Shown piece after piece: positions 14,609 to 24,602 of a stretch of 36,836 nt of DNA. The position numbers and the translations under genes are program-made. How positions within the stretch are numbered: the stretch's first letter is position 1; each line of letters starts with the position of its first letter. Source of the stretch: Prochlorococcus sp. AG-418-F16 (GTDB taxonomy: Bacteria > Cyanobacteriota > Cyanobacteriia > PCC-6307 > Cyanobiaceae); NCBI GenBank assembly GCA_003214235.1, contig QCLW01000010.1, positions 1-36,836 of the forward strand, in the 5' to 3' direction. A model generated the notes under the pieces. It did not search any database and was not told the DNA's origin. It saw only the letters and a list, made by a program, of their open reading frames with translations.

Positions 14609-17600
14609 ATGGATATTAATCAAATTAAACTAGATAATAAATTTAAATTAGTAGAAGCAAGTGCAGGAACTGGCAAAAGTTTTACTTTGGCTCACATAGT
14701 TTTAAGAACTGTTTTGGAGAAGAAAATTAAACCAGATGAGATACTCTTATTAAGTTTTACAAAAAATACTTGTTCTGAATTACGAAATAAAATACTTTCG
14801 AGATTTCAGGATTTGAAATTATATTTGCTAAATCATGATGAAAATAAGATAGATAATACCCTTAAGAATTGGTATCTAAAATTTAAGGAGAAGGAAAAAT
14901 CTAAGAAAAAAATTATATCTGAAATTGATAATTTTGTTAATGAAATTTATAAGCTACAGTTAACTACATTCCACGCTTTTTGCAATAATATTATTGATGA
15001 ATATAGTATTGAAATAGGTGTAACTCAAGATCCCTATATTGATAATAATATAGACAATTTATATAAAGATGTAATAGATAATTTGTGGATCGACGATTTC
15101 CTGAATCTTCATCCTGAGCTGATTTCAGCAATTAAGAAAAAGAAAATAAGTTCTAGATTTGGAAGTAAAATCAATAAGTCATTTTTTGTAGAAATTTTAA
15201 AAAATATAGATCAAGAAAATATTTATAAATTTCAAATAAATAATAAATATAAGATTGTTGATATAAATAGTTATTTTAATGAATTTTTTTATTTAAATTG
15301 GAATGAGTTTTGTGTTGAATGGAATAAGAAAGGTAAGGAATTATTTTTACAACTTATAGATTTGGGAAAAGCAATTAAGGACTGTGGTGGTAAAAGTCAA
15401 ATATATGCAGCAAAACCTAGAGATGATAAGTTTAATCAAATAATTTTTTGGATTAAAGAGATTAACAAAAGGCTTAATTCGAAAAATGCGATTGAATTTA
15501 TATATGATATTTCTAAAGAGGATCTTTTATTTAAATATTTTTATAATAAAAATATATCTAAAGAAATTAATACAAATAATCTAAAATTAGATTTTACTAA
15601 ATTTAATTTATTACAAGATAAAATTTATAAAATAAAAGAAGGTTTCTATACCGAATTTGTAAGAATATTTACCCAATTAGCTTATATAAAATTAATTGAA
15701 TTAAAGAAAAGTTTTTCTATTTTTAACTTCAATGATCTTATAAAGACTGTAGAAAATAAATTTCTAGATTCAGAAATTAGTAATAGTAGTACTCTCTCAA
15801 AAATTCAAAAAAGATTTAAATTTGTCTTAGTAGATGAGTTTCAAGATACAGATAATATTCAGTGGAATTTAATAAAAAAGTTCTTTAATACTAAAAATCA
15901 TTTTTTACTTTGTGTAGGTGATCCAAAACAAGCGATCTACAAATTTAGAGGTGGAGATATTGAAACTTACCTAGAGGCAAGATCTAAAGCAATCGAAATT
16001 TTTAGTCTTACAGATAACTATAGATCCTCAAAAAAATTAATCGATATTATTAATAAACTTTATAAAAATGGACTTAATCAATCAAAACTAAACTATAGGA
16101 AGTTAACTTCTAGAATTAGTGAAAATATTAATTCTCAATTAAAATTTAAGGATGTATTTGAAATTGTAGAATTTTCAAAAAAACAGACTAATATAGAGGA
16201 TCTTGTAACTCATTACATAGTTAACTTTATTTTAAATAATAATGAAATTGATATTAATAAAATTGCGATTCTTACATTAAATAATTCGCAATGCTTAGAT
16301 TTGAAAAACAAATTAAATCAGTTTAATCTCCCATGCAAAATTCAAAATAAAAAAAATATATTTGAAACAGAGGCAAGTACTCTATTATTTTTATTCATTG
16401 ACTGTTTATTAAATCCGAGGTTTTTAAAAAATATAAATTTGCTTGCTGCATCAAAGTTTATAGAAATTGAATTAGCAGAATTAGTTAATGATGGAATTAG
16501 TAATAATTTACAAATTTTGATTAATAAATGTATTACTTGGTCCGATGAACTAAGAGAAAAAGGGTTTTTAAATATTGTTAATGAACTTCTTGAAAATTAC
16601 AAGTCACCCTCGATTATTCAAGATGCAGATTTAAATTCAAATTTATTTCAACTTTCAGAAATTGTTGAAATAGAATTAATCAAGAATGATTTTAATCTCA
16701 ATATAGTTTTTAACTGGTACAAAAATCAGTTAGATCATTCTTTAAGAATTTGTACTGGAGAAGATTTTTTGACGAAAGATTATAATCTTCAAAATGGAAT
16801 AAATCTTTCCACGATTCATAGTAGTAAGGGCTTGGAATTTGACATAGTACTATGTCCATATCTCTCAATTATTTCTAATAAATCAAATAAAATTAAAGGA
16901 CCTATTTGGAAATCAAATATTGATAGAAACATATACATTAATATTTCCAATAATTACGCGAAGGTTGAAAAATATAAATTAATTGAAGAAAAAGATTTAT
17001 TTAAAGAGAGTGAGAGGTTAATTTATGTAGCCCTTACAAGGAGCAAATATAAACTTATAGTTTTTAATGATTTAGAAGATAAAAATAATATTTTGAATAA
17101 TGATTTACTCAATAATTTACAAAATATTGATATTTATAAATCTGATTCTGAAGATAGGATAGAAATAGAGGAAATTAAAGAAAATTTTGCTAAGTTCCAA
17201 ACTAATATATTGAATAATAATCTTTGGAAAATAGATAATTTTAATAATAAAATATCTAAAGCATTTACTTCACATCAATTAATTTCTTATTCAAGTTATT
17301 CTTCTTGGATAAGTAAGGATAAAAATATTGATTCATTTATTAATCAATATAAGGATTATGAAGATAACATCTCAATTTTGAAAGATTCTAATTTCAAGAA
17401 ATCAAAGAATTATCCTAATTATTTTTCTAATCCAAATCCCTTAAGTGAATTCCCCAAAGGAACTATTGCTGGGACTTGCCTGCACAAAATAATAGAAAGA
17501 TTTGAATTTAGAAACGATAATAATCAACAATTAATTGATTTGATTATTGAGGAATTGAACTTTCATCAAATAGATTCTTCTTTGGCTTTTAAGGTAAAAG

Positions 17601-18235
17601 ATGCGATTTTAAGAATTATAAATATATCTTTAGGAAGTGAATTACAAAATAAGAAACTAGTTGATATTCCAAATGAATTCATACTTAAGGAGGTTAAATA
17701 TGATTTAACTTTATCTTATGAAGGTAGAAATATAAATTCTCAGGATATATCAAAATGTTTTCTTTTAGATCAGGAATATGAATTTGGTAAAGAATATGCA
17801 AGCAAAATAAATGAACTTCAAATTATGAATAAAGGCTTTCATTCAGGATGTATTGATTGTGTTTTCCCTGTAGGAAATACATTAGAAGATAGTAAATGGT
17901 GGGTAATTGATTGGAAAAGTAATTTTATTTCTGGAAGTGATAATAGTGATTGTTTACCAAGAAACTATAATTATGAAAATATGAGAGATGAAATGATTAA
18001 ACATCATTACCCCTTGCAATCTCATCTTTATTTATTGGCATTACATAGATTATTAAAGTGGCGACTTAAAAATTATCAACCACATAAAAATCTAGGAGGA
18101 TATATTTATTTGTTTTTAAAGGGATTGCCAGATCTTGAATTATTTAAAAAATCTAATTCGAAAGATATATCTCCAGGAGTTTTTATTAGTAATGCACCTT
18201 TAAAGAGAATTAATTATTTAGATAAATTATTTTAG
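14609..18235 (+). CDS. recB: RecB helicase-nuclease of exonuclease V
   Basis: 1208 residues, similar to the E. coli protein. It is an SF1 helicase with Walker A EASAGTGKSFTLA near the N-terminus. Motif II is LVDEFQDTDNIQW and motif III CVGDPKQAIYKFRGGD. Motif V is STIHSSKGLEFDIVLCPY and motif VI ERLIYVALTRSKYKL. The C-terminal nuclease domain keeps all catalytic residues: H959 (GTCLHKIIERF), D1083 (GCIDCVF), and D1101 with K1103 (VIDWKSN). The enzyme unwinds and degrades from double-strand ends and loads RecA after chi. Both motor and nuclease look active. recD follows after 1 bp. The gene is very AT-rich. Confidence 0.97.
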   Translation: MDINQIKLDNKFKLVEASAGTGKSFTLAHIVLRTVLEKKIKPDEILLLSFTKNTCSELRNKILSRFQDLKLYLLNHDENKIDNTLKNWYLKFKEKEKSKKKIISEIDNFVNEIYKLQLTTFHAFCNNIIDEYSIEIGVTQDPYIDNNIDNLYKDVIDNLWIDDFLNLHPELISAIKKKKISSRFGSKINKSFFVEILKNIDQENIYKFQINNKYKIVDINSYFNEFFYLNWNEFCVEWNKKGKELFLQLIDLGKAIKDCGGKSQIYAAKPRDDKFNQIIFWIKEINKRLNSKNAIEFIYDISKEDLLFKYFYNKNISKEINTNNLKLDFTKFNLLQDKIYKIKEGFYTEFVRIFTQLAYIKLIELKKSFSIFNFNDLIKTVENKFLDSEISNSSTLSKIQKRFKFVLVDEFQDTDNIQWNLIKKFFNTKNHFLLCVGDPKQAIYKFRGGDIETYLEARSKAIEIFSLTDNYRSSKKLIDIINKLYKNGLNQSKLNYRKLTSRISENINSQLKFKDVFEIVEFSKKQTNIEDLVTHYIVNFILNNNEIDINKIAILTLNNSQCLDLKNKLNQFNLPCKIQNKKNIFETEASTLLFLFIDCLLNPRFLKNINLLAASKFIEIELAELVNDGISNNLQILINKCITWSDELREKGFLNIVNELLENYKSPSIIQDADLNSNLFQLSEIVEIELIKNDFNLNIVFNWYKNQLDHSLRICTGEDFLTKDYNLQNGINLSTIHSSKGLEFDIVLCPYLSIISNKSNKIKGPIWKSNIDRNIYINISNNYAKVEKYKLIEEKDLFKESERLIYVALTRSKYKLIVFNDLEDKNNILNNDLLNNLQNIDIYKSDSEDRIEIEEIKENFAKFQTNILNNNLWKIDNFNNKISKAFTSHQLISYSSYSSWISKDKNIDSFINQYKDYEDNISILKDSNFKKSKNYPNYFSNPNPLSEFPKGTIAGTCLHKIIERFEFRNDNNQQLIDLIIEELNFHQIDSSLAFKVKDAILRIINISLGSELQNKKLVDIPNEFILKEVKYDLTLSYEGRNINSQDISKCFLLDQEYEFGKEYASKINELQIMNKGFHSGCIDCVFPVGNTLEDSKWWVIDWKSNFISGSDNSDCLPRNYNYENMRDEMIKHHYPLQSHLYLLALHRLLKWRLKNYQPHKNLGGYIYLFLKGLPDLELFKKSNSKDISPGVFISNAPLKRINYLDKLF

Positions 18236-18236
18236 A

Positions 18237-19940
18237 ATGACTAAAACAAATAGGGATATTGATAAGTTCCAATATGATCACATATTTAATTTAATCTTAG
18301 ATATTTTTAAATTCAATGAAAAAAAATATGGTAATTTTGTTAAAGATACAATAAGGATTTTATTAGAGTTTGAAAAAAACGGTGAGACTATTATTGATGT
18401 AGATAATAGTTTAATAATCTTTGAAATATTAGAAGATGGCTGGCCCAATAAACATCTAGATATTTTAAAAAATATAGGCTTGATAGGCTTCCTTGATTCT
18501 CCATTCGTATTAGTAGATAGAAAATTATCCCTTGCAAAATGGTCAAGTAAGATAGAAAGAGTTATTAATTTATTTTTAAAAAAAATAGATACCGATAATT
18601 TTATTAATTCGATAATTTATCAAGATAATTATAAAACTGATCAAATTAAAAATATATTTAAATATTCAAACTTAGTTTTTCTTCAAGGAGGACCAGGTAC
18701 AGGTAAAACAACTTTAATAATAAATTTAATATTAGATCTCCTTAGAATTGATAACTTTTTAAATATTGGTTTGTCAGCTCCAACAGGTAAAGCTACAGCT
18801 CGTCTAAAAGAAGCTCTTAATGATAAAAAAAATATTTCCATTAACAAATTTCTAGACCAAATAGAATTTCAAACTTTACATAGATGGATTTTAAATTCTC
18901 AAAATAAATCTCTTAAATTGAAATTTAAACTAAAAGAACTTGATATTTTCATAATTGATGAAATGTCAATGGTTAATATCGATTTGATTGAATCAGTTTT
19001 AAGTTTACTAGCAAAGGACTGTAAAATTATTTTAGTTGGAGATAAGAATCAATTGTCCCCAGTAAATAACTGTTCTATCTGGAATTATTTGTTTGAATAT
19101 TGTGAAAATAGTTCAATTAAATCTTGTGTGGTAAATTTAGAAAAAACTTATAGAAATATTGGAGATATAGCATTAATTAGTAGTTTGATATTTAATAATG
19201 ATTATTCTTTACTTAATCAAAAGATAAAAGAATTAGAAAAAGATAATAAATCAAAAGAAGTTACTATTTCAAAAAGTAGAGAAAAAGATATTCCAAAACA
19301 TCTATTTTTATCAATTACAAGTCATCTAAATAAGTTAAATCTTTCAACTTCAAATTTAAGTAAAAAAAAATATATATTTGATGAGGGCATTGATAATTTA
19401 TTGCTTAATGAAAAAGATTTAGTAGATAAGGTATTTCTTGATTTACAAAGTCACTTGATTTTATGTGAAAAAAATTCCGGAAGATGGAGTGTTGAATATT
19501 TGAATGAAATTGTTTTTGGTCAAAAAAAACCCTATGACCTTAAAACTCTTAACGAGGGTGTTCCGATCATGTGTACAAAAAATAATAATGAACTTGGATT
19601 GTCAAATGGCGATATCGGTGTGCTTATAGGTTTAAAAAATGAAAGAAAATATCTTTTTAGAAAATTTAATGATAATAACGAAGAAATTGTCGTATTAATT
19701 GATCCATCTATTTTAGAAAATGTTGTTCCAGCAATAGCCATTACTATACATAAATCTCAAGGAAGTGAATCTGAGAAAGTAAGCATTTTGTGGTCCCAAA
19801 AATATAGAAGAAATCAATATGCTGTAAAAGAACAAATAGATAGTGAAAATATCTTTTGTAGAGATAATTTTGAAAGAAGATTATTTTATACTGCTGTTAC
19901 AAGAGCGAAAAAATATTTAGATATATATTATTTAAATTAA
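18237..19940 (+). CDS. recD: RecD helicase subunit of exonuclease V
   Basis: 567 residues, the normal length for RecD in RecBCD rather than the longer RecD2. Walker A is GGPGTGKTT with K157. SAPTGKATARLKEAL is motif Ia, FIIDEMSMVNIDL motif II, LVGDKNQLSPV motif III, AITIHKSQGSESEKV motif V and RRLFYTAVTRAKKYL motif VI. It is the 5'-3' SF1 motor that works with RecB on the opposite strand. It starts 1 bp after the recB stop, so translation is probably coupled. With recC and recB it makes the full holoenzyme. A 139-bp gap follows before the DEAD-box gene, where the run probably ends or a new promoter starts. Confidence 0.96.
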   Translation: MTKTNRDIDKFQYDHIFNLILDIFKFNEKKYGNFVKDTIRILLEFEKNGETIIDVDNSLIIFEILEDGWPNKHLDILKNIGLIGFLDSPFVLVDRKLSLAKWSSKIERVINLFLKKIDTDNFINSIIYQDNYKTDQIKNIFKYSNLVFLQGGPGTGKTTLIINLILDLLRIDNFLNIGLSAPTGKATARLKEALNDKKNISINKFLDQIEFQTLHRWILNSQNKSLKLKFKLKELDIFIIDEMSMVNIDLIESVLSLLAKDCKIILVGDKNQLSPVNNCSIWNYLFEYCENSSIKSCVVNLEKTYRNIGDIALISSLIFNNDYSLLNQKIKELEKDNKSKEVTISKSREKDIPKHLFLSITSHLNKLNLSTSNLSKKKYIFDEGIDNLLLNEKDLVDKVFLDLQSHLILCEKNSGRWSVEYLNEIVFGQKKPYDLKTLNEGVPIMCTKNNNELGLSNGDIGVLIGLKNERKYLFRKFNDNNEEIVVLIDPSILENVVPAIAITIHKSQGSESEKVSILWSQKYRRNQYAVKEQIDSENIFCRDNFERRLFYTAVTRAKKYLDIYYLN

Positions 19941-20046
19941 ATCTTATTTTTGAGAAATCCTTAAGATTTTAACCCCCAAGATGTTAGATTAATAATTCGG
20001 CTCTGCAAGGCTAGTCAACAATTTAAGTAAATTTAGATATTTGTTG

Positions 20047-20075
20047 AATGCCTAATCAGAAGATCATTGGGCATT
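20047..20075 (+). promoter_or_regulatory. Hairpin abutting the DEAD-box helicase start
   Basis: AATGCCTAAT (20047-20056) pairs with ATTGGGCATT (20066-20075) across a 9-nt loop: ten pairs with one G-U. The stem ends 4 nt before the ATG at 20080, and no clear Shine-Dalgarno lies outside it. In the mRNA it would cover the ribosome-binding region. It has no T-run, so it is not a terminator. Confidence 0.6.
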
Positions 20076-20079
20076 TAAA

Positions 20080-21861
20080 ATGGCTTTAAAAAAAGATACT
20101 AAATCTCTTGATAGCGATCAGGAGAAATCTCAGAATGAAGATGTTTCCCTAATTGAGTTAAATAACTTAGAGAAAAAAACAGACATTGAATCTCAACCAT
20201 TGGAAGTATCGAAAGGGAATGATAATGATAATGGATTCCTAGATTTTGGGTTTAATCAATCGATCTTAAATTCGTTACGAAATAAAGGATACAAAAATCC
20301 AACTCCTATTCAAAAAGCTGCCATCCCGGAACTAATGTTGGGTAGAGATTTATTAGGTCAAGCTCAAACTGGAACTGGTAAAACAGCAGCTTTCGCATTG
20401 CCATTAATCGAAAAACTTTCAGATAATAAAGAATTAAATGCCAAGGTTTTAGTTATGACTCCTACCAGAGAGTTGGCAACTCAAGTGGCAGAATCTTTTA
20501 AAAGTTATAGTTCTGAATCTAGTGACTTTAAGACAGTTGCAATATATGGGGGTACCGACTATAGAAATCAAATTTCTGCATTGAAAAGAAAAGTTGATGT
20601 TGTAGTTGGAACCCCTGGCAGAATTATGGATCACATAAGGCAAGGAACTTTTAAAATTAAGAACATTAGATGTCTTGTTTTAGATGAAGCCGATGAAATG
20701 TTAAATATGGGTTTCCTTGAAGATATTGAATGGATAATAGATCAACTTCCTGAAAATAAACAGATGGTATTGTTCTCAGCAACAATGCCTAATGAGATTA
20801 GAAACATAGCAAAAAAATATTTAAATGATCCCGCCGAAATATTAATCAAAAGTGTCAAAAAAGAAACTCAATTAATTTCGCAAAAATTTATATATGTTCA
20901 AAGGCATCATAAGTTAGATGCTTTAAAAAGAATATTAGAACTTAATAAAGAGGGAGTAATTATTTTTGTAAGGACAAAATTACTTACTACCTCAATAGCT
21001 GAAGCCCTAGAAAATTCAGGTCATACTGTCGCAGTGCTTAACGGAGATATCCCTCAAAATCAGAGGGAAAATACTGTAGATAGATTAAAAAAAGGATTTA
21101 TTGATATACTTGTCGCAACTGATGTTGCGGCTAGAGGATTAGATGTTGAGAGGATAAAACTCGTTGTTAATTATGATTTTCCTTTCGATAATGAAACATA
21201 TACTCATAGAATTGGAAGAACTGGTAGAGCAGGGAGATCTGGAGAGGCGATTTTATTCGTTAATCAAAGAGAAAAACATTTTCTAAGAAACTTAGAAAAC
21301 TCAACAAGAACCAAGATTGAAGAAATTAATATACCAAGTAATAAAATAATAAATGAAAAAAGGATGGACAAACTTATAGAGAATCTTAATGAGAGTTCTT
21401 TGGCCCAAGAAGAAAATGAAGAAAATAAATCTTTAATTATTGATGTATTAGATAACTTAAAAGAAAAACACCCTATGGATGACTCGAATATTGCAATGGC
21501 GGCAATTAATTTAGTAATAGGTGATAAATCATTTTTTGTTGATGAAGATGATTCTTGGATTCATAAACAAAATAATTCTGATCGAAATAGATCAAATAGA
21601 AATGGTAATAATCGTTTAAGAAATTCAAATAGAAGAAATAATTATCAAAATGATTCTTTTGAAACCTATAAATTTAACTTTGGTAAATTTGATGGTATTA
21701 GAGTGGCAAATATAATATCCTCGATCTGCAATTCAACAAATATAAATGGTAGATCAATAGGTAAGGTACAGATTTTCAATGATTATAGTTTGGTAGATTT
21801 ACCAAGAGATCTACATAGAGAAACTAAAAATAAATTAAAAAAAATTAAATTAAGAAGCTAA
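20080..21861 (+). CDS. deaD: DEAD-box ATP-dependent RNA helicase (DeaD/CsdA-like)
   Basis: 593 residues. An acidic, low-complexity N-terminal extension (1-50) precedes the Q motif (GFNQSILNSLRNKGYKNPTP). Walker A AQTGTGKT has K101, the DEAD box is at 202-205 (LDEADEMLNMGF), and FSATMP is motif III. The second RecA-like domain ends HRIGRTGRAGRSG. After a Ser/Asn/Arg-rich linker, the end (FDGIRVANIISSI to LPRDLHRETKNKL) is a DbpA-type RNA-binding domain. Such enzymes remodel rRNA and structured mRNA and are often cold- or redox-induced in cyanobacteria. A hairpin sits directly before the start codon. The next gene is 9 bp downstream. Confidence 0.94.
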   Translation: MALKKDTKSLDSDQEKSQNEDVSLIELNNLEKKTDIESQPLEVSKGNDNDNGFLDFGFNQSILNSLRNKGYKNPTPIQKAAIPELMLGRDLLGQAQTGTGKTAAFALPLIEKLSDNKELNAKVLVMTPTRELATQVAESFKSYSSESSDFKTVAIYGGTDYRNQISALKRKVDVVVGTPGRIMDHIRQGTFKIKNIRCLVLDEADEMLNMGFLEDIEWIIDQLPENKQMVLFSATMPNEIRNIAKKYLNDPAEILIKSVKKETQLISQKFIYVQRHHKLDALKRILELNKEGVIIFVRTKLLTTSIAEALENSGHTVAVLNGDIPQNQRENTVDRLKKGFIDILVATDVAARGLDVERIKLVVNYDFPFDNETYTHRIGRTGRAGRSGEAILFVNQREKHFLRNLENSTRTKIEEINIPSNKIINEKRMDKLIENLNESSLAQEENEENKSLIIDVLDNLKEKHPMDDSNIAMAAINLVIGDKSFFVDEDDSWIHKQNNSDRNRSNRNGNNRLRNSNRRNNYQNDSFETYKFNFGKFDGIRVANIISSICNSTNINGRSIGKVQIFNDYSLVDLPRDLHRETKNKLKKIKLRS

Positions 21862-21870
21862 ATATAGAGC

Positions 21871-22164
21871 ATGAACGCCAGCAAATATAAATTCTTTATT
21901 TTTGTGAATTTGATGATTCTATTCAACTCTTTTAATAGCCCTTTTTTAGCCCAAACGAAACAAAATTCAATCATAAAATTATTTTGTCTACAGAGTGTCA
22001 AAGAGGAAATGTTGAAAGTAGAAATGGAATATAGTGAAGAAATAGCCAATGAAACTTGTGAATGTTACTACGAAGAATTTACACAAACAGCAAGTCATCA
22101 AGATGCAAAAACAAAATGTAAATTAGAAACTAAAAAAGTTTTTAATCATAAAAGGAAAATTTAA
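21871..22164 (+). CDS. Small secreted protein with four cysteines, 97 aa
   Basis: A signal peptide is clear: the KYKFFIFVNLMILFNSFNSPFLA region with a likely cut after Ala27. The mature part is charged and helical and has four cysteines: C39, C63, C65 and C83. The spacing CxC, then 17 residues, then C (within ETCECYYEEF and AKTKCK) resembles short periplasmic proteins that form two disulfides. I do not recognise the family and assign no function. It lies 9 bp after the RNA helicase and 10 bp before the ABC exporter, so it is probably translated from the same message. A periplasmic accessory role to the exporter is conceivable but only inferred from position. Confidence 0.7.
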   Translation: MNASKYKFFIFVNLMILFNSFNSPFLAQTKQNSIIKLFCLQSVKEEMLKVEMEYSEEIANETCECYYEEFTQTASHQDAKTKCKLETKKVFNHKRKI

Positions 22165-22174
22165 TTGCTATTTT

Positions 22175-23947
22175 ATGAGAACTAATAACCATCAAAATCC
22201 AATAATTAGACTTTATTTGAATCTTATTGAAGAAAGAAGATTACTATTTTTTGCTTTTTTTAGTTCCATAATTAATAAAATATTAGATTTAGCCCCCCCT
22301 GTAATAATTGGTCTTGCGGTGGATATCGTTGTAAAGGAAGAGAATTCATGGATTGCTGGTTTTGGTATGAAAGAAGTTCCAGCACAATTGATTTTCCTGG
22401 CATTTGCATCAGGAATAGTTTGGTCTGGAGAATCTTCCTTTGAATATTTATATTCGGTTTTATGGAGAAATTTGGCTCAGTTATCGCAACATAAGTTAAG
22501 AATAAAAGCTTATGAGCATATACAGGAATTAGATATGGATTTTTTCGAAAATGATAATACTGGAAGACTATTATCTATTTTGAATGATGATATAAATCAA
22601 CTGGAGAGATTTCTAGACCAAGGTGCTAATCAGATTATTCAGCTATTTATAACTGTCTTAATAATTGGTGGCACGATGATTTTTGTTGCTCCAAAAATTG
22701 CTTTATTTGCTTTCTTTCCTATCCCAATTATATTTTTAGGATCAATTAAATTTCAAAGGAAGCTTGCTCCAAAATATAAAGATGTAAGAAACAAAGCTGG
22801 ACTGTTGGCGTCAAGATTGAATAATAATTTAAGTGGAATTCTTACTATAAAAAGTTTTACTAAAGAAAAATGGGAACTTAATAGATTAAATAAAGAAAGT
22901 CTCGCTTATCAAAGAAGTAATAAGGCTGCAATAAAATTATCTTCAGCTTTTATCCCTCTTATAAGATTTGCGATATTATTCGCTTTTATAGCAATTCTAT
23001 TAATTGGAGGTTTCCAAACTTGGAATAAGACACTCAATGTAGGTACTTATAGTTTTTTAGTATTTATCACACAAAGATTATTATGGCCTTTAACTACTTT
23101 GGGACATGTTTTAGATGATTTTCAGAGATCTATGGCATCAATAGATAGAGTAATTGATCTTATAGATACCCCTATAAAAATTAAAGATGGAAAAATAAAA
23201 ATTGAACCTAAGGACACCAAAGGAAAAATAATTTTTAATAATGTAAATTTTAATTATCCTGGACGAGATTTAACTTTAAAAAACATAAATTTTAAAATTG
23301 AAAATAACTCAACATTAGGAATTGTTGGTTTAACAGGTTCTGGAAAAAGTACAATAATAAAACTACTACTTAGGATTTATGATAGTAATAACGGTTTAAT
23401 TACCTTGGATGGCATTTCTATTAAAGAAATTAATTTGAGGGATTTAAGAAAGTGTATATCTTTAGTTAGTCAAGAAACTTATTTATTTCATGGCAGTGTA
23501 CAAGAAAATATTGCTTATGGCTCAATCAATCCAAGTTTTAAAGCAATCATTAAAGCGTCAAAGATTGCTGAAGCTCATAAATTTATTGAACAACTGCCAG
23601 ATGGTTATAAAACTATAGTAGGAGAAAGGGGGCAAAGGCTCTCAGGCGGTCAACGCCAAAGAATTGCCTTGGCGAGAGCTGTCTTAAAGGATGCTCCAAT
23701 ATTAATATTAGATGAGGCTACAGCCTCAGTCGATAATGAAACAGAGGCTTTAATTCAAAAATCATTATCTAAAATTACAAAAGAAAGAACCACTATAGTA
23801 ATAGCTCATAGATTAAGCACTATAAAAAATGCAGACAATATTATTGTTGTTGATAAAGGTAAAATAGTTGAACGTGGAAAACATGAAAACCTATTAGAAA
23901 AGAACAAAATATATGCAGATTTGTGGAATGTTCAAGTAGGTATTTAG
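22175..23947 (+). CDS. ABC exporter half-transporter (MsbA/multidrug type)
   Basis: 590 residues: an N-terminal membrane domain (about 20-320, six helices, with an extended extracytoplasmic loop near residues 55-75) fused to a nucleotide-binding domain. Walker A GLTGSGKS has K391, the signature LSGGQ is at 489-493, Walker B ILILDEATASVD follows, and the H-loop is IVIAHRLST. All ATPase residues are present. It should act as a homodimer or heterodimer exporting a lipid or hydrophobic compound; the substrate is unknown. It faces the convergent psbP-like gene with only 16 bp between the stops. Confidence 0.93.
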   Translation: MRTNNHQNPIIRLYLNLIEERRLLFFAFFSSIINKILDLAPPVIIGLAVDIVVKEENSWIAGFGMKEVPAQLIFLAFASGIVWSGESSFEYLYSVLWRNLAQLSQHKLRIKAYEHIQELDMDFFENDNTGRLLSILNDDINQLERFLDQGANQIIQLFITVLIIGGTMIFVAPKIALFAFFPIPIIFLGSIKFQRKLAPKYKDVRNKAGLLASRLNNNLSGILTIKSFTKEKWELNRLNKESLAYQRSNKAAIKLSSAFIPLIRFAILFAFIAILLIGGFQTWNKTLNVGTYSFLVFITQRLLWPLTTLGHVLDDFQRSMASIDRVIDLIDTPIKIKDGKIKIEPKDTKGKIIFNNVNFNYPGRDLTLKNINFKIENNSTLGIVGLTGSGKSTIIKLLLRIYDSNNGLITLDGISIKEINLRDLRKCISLVSQETYLFHGSVQENIAYGSINPSFKAIIKASKIAEAHKFIEQLPDGYKTIVGERGQRLSGGQRQRIALARAVLKDAPILILDEATASVDNETEALIQKSLSKITKERTTIVIAHRLSTIKNADNIIVVDKGKIVERGKHENLLEKNKIYADLWNVQVGI

Positions 23948-23963
23948 TATGGAATTTCTAAAA

Positions 23964-24521
23964 CTAGATTAAGAAGTTAAATGATTCAATTACATTTTTA
24001 AAAATTCCATCAACTTTGTTCCATCTCTCTCCATTTGTTCCTACAGCAAAAGTATAAAGTGTTCCTCTATCAATTACGACAGTAGCAAGTTCATGTCTGG
24101 CCTGTTCATTTAAATCTAATTCATACTCTAAATCATAGAAAATATGATTGGATGCCTCTCTCTTATTGGTATTTATAAGTTTTATCACTCTACCTGAACC
24201 TTCGGGAGCAATGACTTTATCAATTAATGTTTGTCCTACTTCACTTGGGCTTCCTAATTGCTCTAATTGAATCTCTTTATTTACATCAGAAATTACTAAA
24301 CTTAGTGTTTCATTACTATTGATTAAATCATGATAAATAATTTCAGGTCCTCCATCGACTTTTACTCTGGTCCATCCCGTTGGATACAAAAAGGCATATC
24401 TTCCATCGGGGCTTTGATAAGCTTCTAATCCAGCATTGAGACCTCCACTACAAGCGCTAAGTGTTAAACATAAAAAAATCAAAAATAAATATTTGAAAGG
24501 GTTAAATTTAATATTTTTCAT
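23964..24521 (-). CDS. psbP: CyanoP, PsbP-family photosystem II lipoprotein
   Basis: 185 residues. A lipoprotein signal peptide ends in LSAC with C24 as the lipidation site, followed by Ser-Gly-Gly. The mature domain has the PsbP fold signatures: YQSPDGRYAFLYPTGWTRV, a central DLINSNETLSLVISDVNK and a final ATVVIDRGTLYTFAVGTNGERW. CyanoP attaches to the lumenal side of photosystem II during assembly and is not a full equivalent of plant PsbP. It is a single gene, divergent from recR across 97 bp. Confidence 0.93.
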   Translation of the reverse strand: MKNIKFNPFKYLFLIFLCLTLSACSGGLNAGLEAYQSPDGRYAFLYPTGWTRVKVDGGPEIIYHDLINSNETLSLVISDVNKEIQLEQLGSPSEVGQTLIDKVIAPEGSGRVIKLINTNKREASNHIFYDLEYELDLNEQARHELATVVIDRGTLYTFAVGTNGERWNKVDGIFKNVIESFNFLI

Positions 24522-24602
24522 TTTGTTTGGAATTACTAACTAAAAACATAATAAGACATTAAAAGCAAACAATTATGGCAATTCAGAATTTTGCGTCTAA
24601 AT

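Noticed and set aside
10937-19940. RecBCD region as a novel defence system
   Set aside because: All three subunits match standard exonuclease V with intact motifs; only the small membrane gene is unexpected.
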